A stretch of 64,000 nt of DNA. It comes from Deltaproteobacteria bacterium. Its GTDB lineage: Bacteria > Myxococcota_A > Polyangia > DRWM01 > JAAZOP01. Position 1 is the first letter of the stretch; every line of letters begins with the position of its first letter. A model generated the notes under the pieces. The model was given only the letters and a program-made list of their open reading frames with translations. It did not search any database and had not been told where the DNA came from. Below, one piece after another: positions 62,485 to 64,000 of this stretch. A program made the translations under genes and the position numbers. The stretch lies in the NCBI GenBank assembly GCA_016218815.1, contig JACRCX010000104.1:27349-91348 (forward strand). The letters run 5' to 3'.

Positions 62485-63804
62485 ATGCTGCTGCGTTCGA
62501 GAAGCGCAGGGGCGCTTGTCGTCGTGACCTTCCTCGCGGGCGCCGCGATCCTGGCCCTGGCGACCGGCTGGTGGAGCCTGCCCGCGGCCTTCGGCGCCGG
62601 ATTCGTCACTGCACTCACCCCCTGCGCGTGGCCGATGGTGCCGCTGACGCTCGCCCTGTTCGGCCGAACCGACGGCACCACGCGAGCATCGGCGCGCGCG
62701 GCGCTGCTGTACTTCGCCGGCCTCGTCGGCGCGTTCACCGTCGCTGGACTCGTGATCGGCCTGACCGGCGGGATGCTCGGGGCGATCTCCGCGCATCCCG
62801 TCACCCTGTTCGGCGTCGCCGCACTGCTCTTGCTCCTCGCGGCGTCCTCCTTCGGGGCGTTCGGCTTCCGGCTGCCGTACCGGCTCCAGGACGCGCTCGC
62901 CCGCGTGCCCCGCCGCGGGGCGCTGGCCCCGCTGGCGCTGGGCGCCACCGCGGGTCTGGTCGCGGCGCCGTGCACCGGACCCGTGCTGTCCGGGATTCTC
63001 GCGCTGGTCGGCGCCGAAGGCTCGGGAGCCACGGGCGCCGCCCTGCTGGCGGCCTTCGGCGCGGGACTGGGCGCGCCGTTCCTCGCGGCTGCGTTCCTGC
63101 TCGGACGCGTGCCGCGCACCGGGCGCTGGACCGTCTGGGCGCGCGTCGGGTTGGGCGTGCTGCTGGCCTCGGGCGCGGCGTGGTTCGCCGCGCGAGGCGC
63201 CCTCGTCTCCGGTTTCCCTCTCGCCGCCGGCGCGGCGCCGCTCCTGGCCGCCGCCGTGCTCCTTGTGGCCGGCCTGCTCGGGGCAGTGCTGGCCGGAGTC
63301 CGGGAAGGCGAGTCGCGGATCGTCGGCTGGCTGACCGCCCTCAGCCTCGGCTTCGGCGGGACCTTCGTGGCCGGAGCACTCGTCTCCCCGCCGGAAAGCC
63401 CGCTGCCGTGGACCATCGTGTCGTCGGAAGCGCAGTACGACCGCGCCGTGGCCGAAGCGGAACGCGCCTGCCGACCCGTGCTCGTCGACTTCCACGCCGC
63501 CTGGTGCACCGACTGCGGGTGGATGGAAGAACACGTCTGGGCGGAACCCGGCATTCGAGCCGCGGCCGGCGACGACGTGGCGCTGGTGCGCGTCGACGCC
63601 ACCGGCGGCCTGGACGGCGCAAGCGCTGTCGCCGCGCGGCTGGGCGTCGCGGGGTTGCCCGCGCTGCGGTTCCTTGATAGGACCGGACAGCCGGTCGGGG
63701 GGTTGGCCTTCGATGGGCGAGCCGAGGCGCGTCCCGTGCGCGACGCAATTTCGCGGCTCGCCTCCCTCCCGTCCGACACGGCGGGGAGATGCTCGAGGAT
63801 CTGA
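62485..63804 (+). CDS. Short DsbD-type thiol:disulfide interchange protein
   Basis: 439 aa. Eight predicted transmembrane helices (about 10-310) with the two electron-carrying Cys in VTALTPCAWPM and AAPCTGPVLSG, the DsbD/CcdA signature, then a periplasmic thioredoxin-fold domain with WCTDC (VLVDFHAAWCTDCGWMEEH) and a cis-Pro (AGLPALRF). The N-terminal periplasmic alpha domain of classical DsbD is absent, so electrons must pass to another acceptor; the Cys-rich lipoprotein just upstream is a candidate. Would move reducing power from cytoplasmic thioredoxin to the periplasm. Stop overlaps the sigma-factor gene. Confidence 0.92.
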   Translation: MLLRSRSAGALVVVTFLAGAAILALATGWWSLPAAFGAGFVTALTPCAWPMVPLTLALFGRTDGTTRASARAALLYFAGLVGAFTVAGLVIGLTGGMLGAISAHPVTLFGVAALLLLLAASSFGAFGFRLPYRLQDALARVPRRGALAPLALGATAGLVAAPCTGPVLSGILALVGAEGSGATGAALLAAFGAGLGAPFLAAAFLLGRVPRTGRWTVWARVGLGVLLASGAAWFAARGALVSGFPLAAGAAPLLAAAVLLVAGLLGAVLAGVREGESRIVGWLTALSLGFGGTFVAGALVSPPESPLPWTIVSSEAQYDRAVAEAERACRPVLVDFHAAWCTDCGWMEEHVWAEPGIRAAAGDDVALVRVDATGGLDGASAVAARLGVAGLPALRFLDRTGQPVGGLAFDGRAEARPVRDAISRLASLPSDTAGRCSRI

Positions 63805-64000
63805 TGGAACGCTACGTCGAAGGCGACGCGCGGGCCTTCGACCGACTCTACGAGGAGGTCGCACCGTGGCTGCGCGGCCGGGTCCGCGCCTGGGTACATG
63901 AACGGACGGCCGCCGAGGATCTCCTGCAGGCGACCTTCCTCAAGGTCCACGTCGCCCGCCACGCCTGGCGCCCCGGCGGCTCCGTCAAGGGCTTCTTCGC
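63789..64000 (+). CDS. ECF sigma-70 factor, 3' end outside window
   Basis: First about 70 residues of an extracytoplasmic-function sigma factor. ATG at 63789 overlaps the dsbD end by 16 nt; an ATG at 63804 (sharing its A with the dsbD TGA) is the alternative start. Region 2 is visible: LMERYVEGDARAFDRLYEEV, then AEDLLQATFLKVHVAR (the -10 recognition/melting helix, with the family DxxQxxF pattern). Cut by the window edge, so region 4 and any anti-sigma gene are unseen. Its coupling to dsbD and the metal-finger lipoprotein suggests a periplasmic redox or envelope-stress regulator (inference). Confidence 0.85.
   Translation, partial: MLEDLMERYVEGDARAFDRLYEEVAPWLRGRVRAWVHERTAAEDLLQATFLKVHVARHAWRPGGSVKGFF

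Overview
The window is very GC-rich and reads as a chromosomal segment of a myxobacterium-like organism (Myxococcota / old Deltaproteobacteria). The evidence is a MYXO-CTERM-type tail on one secreted protein, several Cys/Asp-rich repeat proteins of the kind abundant in myxobacteria, two eukaryote-like Ser/Thr kinases (one fused to a receiver), a DUF4388-J-domain protein, an AgmX/PglI-like C-terminal domain and about fifteen predicted lipoproteins. No rRNA, tRNA, CRISPR array, transposase or prophage gene was recognised.

Layout. 1-12.9 kb: GH31 glycosidase (5' end outside the window), a beta-barrel-like outer-membrane protein with a good promoter, an M4 metallopeptidase lipoprotein, a Mut7-C protein, a minus-strand trio (degenerate Fic-like protein, GNAT, ATP-grasp ligase) and a large Cys-rich lipoprotein. 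13-22.4 kb: a radical SAM protein joined in frame to a membrane segment and AgmX-like domain, a small lipoprotein and a VWA lipoprotein that converge on a perfect hairpin, divergent hisD/cysS, a DUF4388-J-TPR protein and tmk. 22.5-31 kb: two giant Asp/Cys-rich secreted proteins in tandem (VWA + repeats + MYXO-CTERM; repeats + FGE-sulfatase domain), a GspC-like PDZ protein and, facing them, a sctP-like/sctQ pair of type III secretion type without other secretion genes nearby. 31-37.3 kb: a Ser/Thr kinase, then a tightly overlapping minus-strand operon: 61-aa protein, DUF1844, HtrA lipoprotein, Clp-type AAA+ ATPase with a degenerate first ATPase module, HAD phosphatase. 37.3-42.1 kb: a divergent, mirror-symmetric module of two thiolase-fold proteins that both lack the nucleophilic Cys, each beside its own DUF35 protein. 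42.1-45.3 kb: receiver-kinase fusion, YebC-family protein and a repeat lipoprotein.

45.9-64 kb is an almost unbroken plus-strand run. A histidine kinase and an NtrC-class regulator (4-nt overlap) are followed by a candidate sigma-54 promoter, a stand-alone receiver, a Cys-rich Pal-like lipoprotein, a DUF2914-like lipoprotein, a coiled-coil OmpA lipoprotein, ExbB/TolQ, ExbD/TolR and a small ORF that keeps only the last part of a receiver. Next come a Kef-type antiporter with RCK/Usp partner, an aminotransferase, a KamA-type radical SAM aminomutase, a ClC channel with CBS domains, a predicted periplasmic lipoprotein with three C2H2 finger motifs, a short DsbD and the start of an ECF sigma factor. 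I infer an envelope-stress / ion-homeostasis region: a two-component system controlling a Tol-Pal/Exb-like assembly beside ion transporters.

The most unusual items are: (1) a C8 tract in a (C7/C8/C7) repeat that puts a strong ribosome-binding site one base out of frame with a DUF35 gene (phase variation or an indel); (2) the paired Cys-less thiolase-DUF35 modules; (3) an intergenic repeat inserted in frame inside SctQ; (4) dispersed 7-bp-period repeats; (5) a C2H2-finger lipoprotein; (6) the envelope cluster itself. Start codons were re-chosen by Shine-Dalgarno sequence, signal peptide and family start wherever the longest frame looked over-extended.
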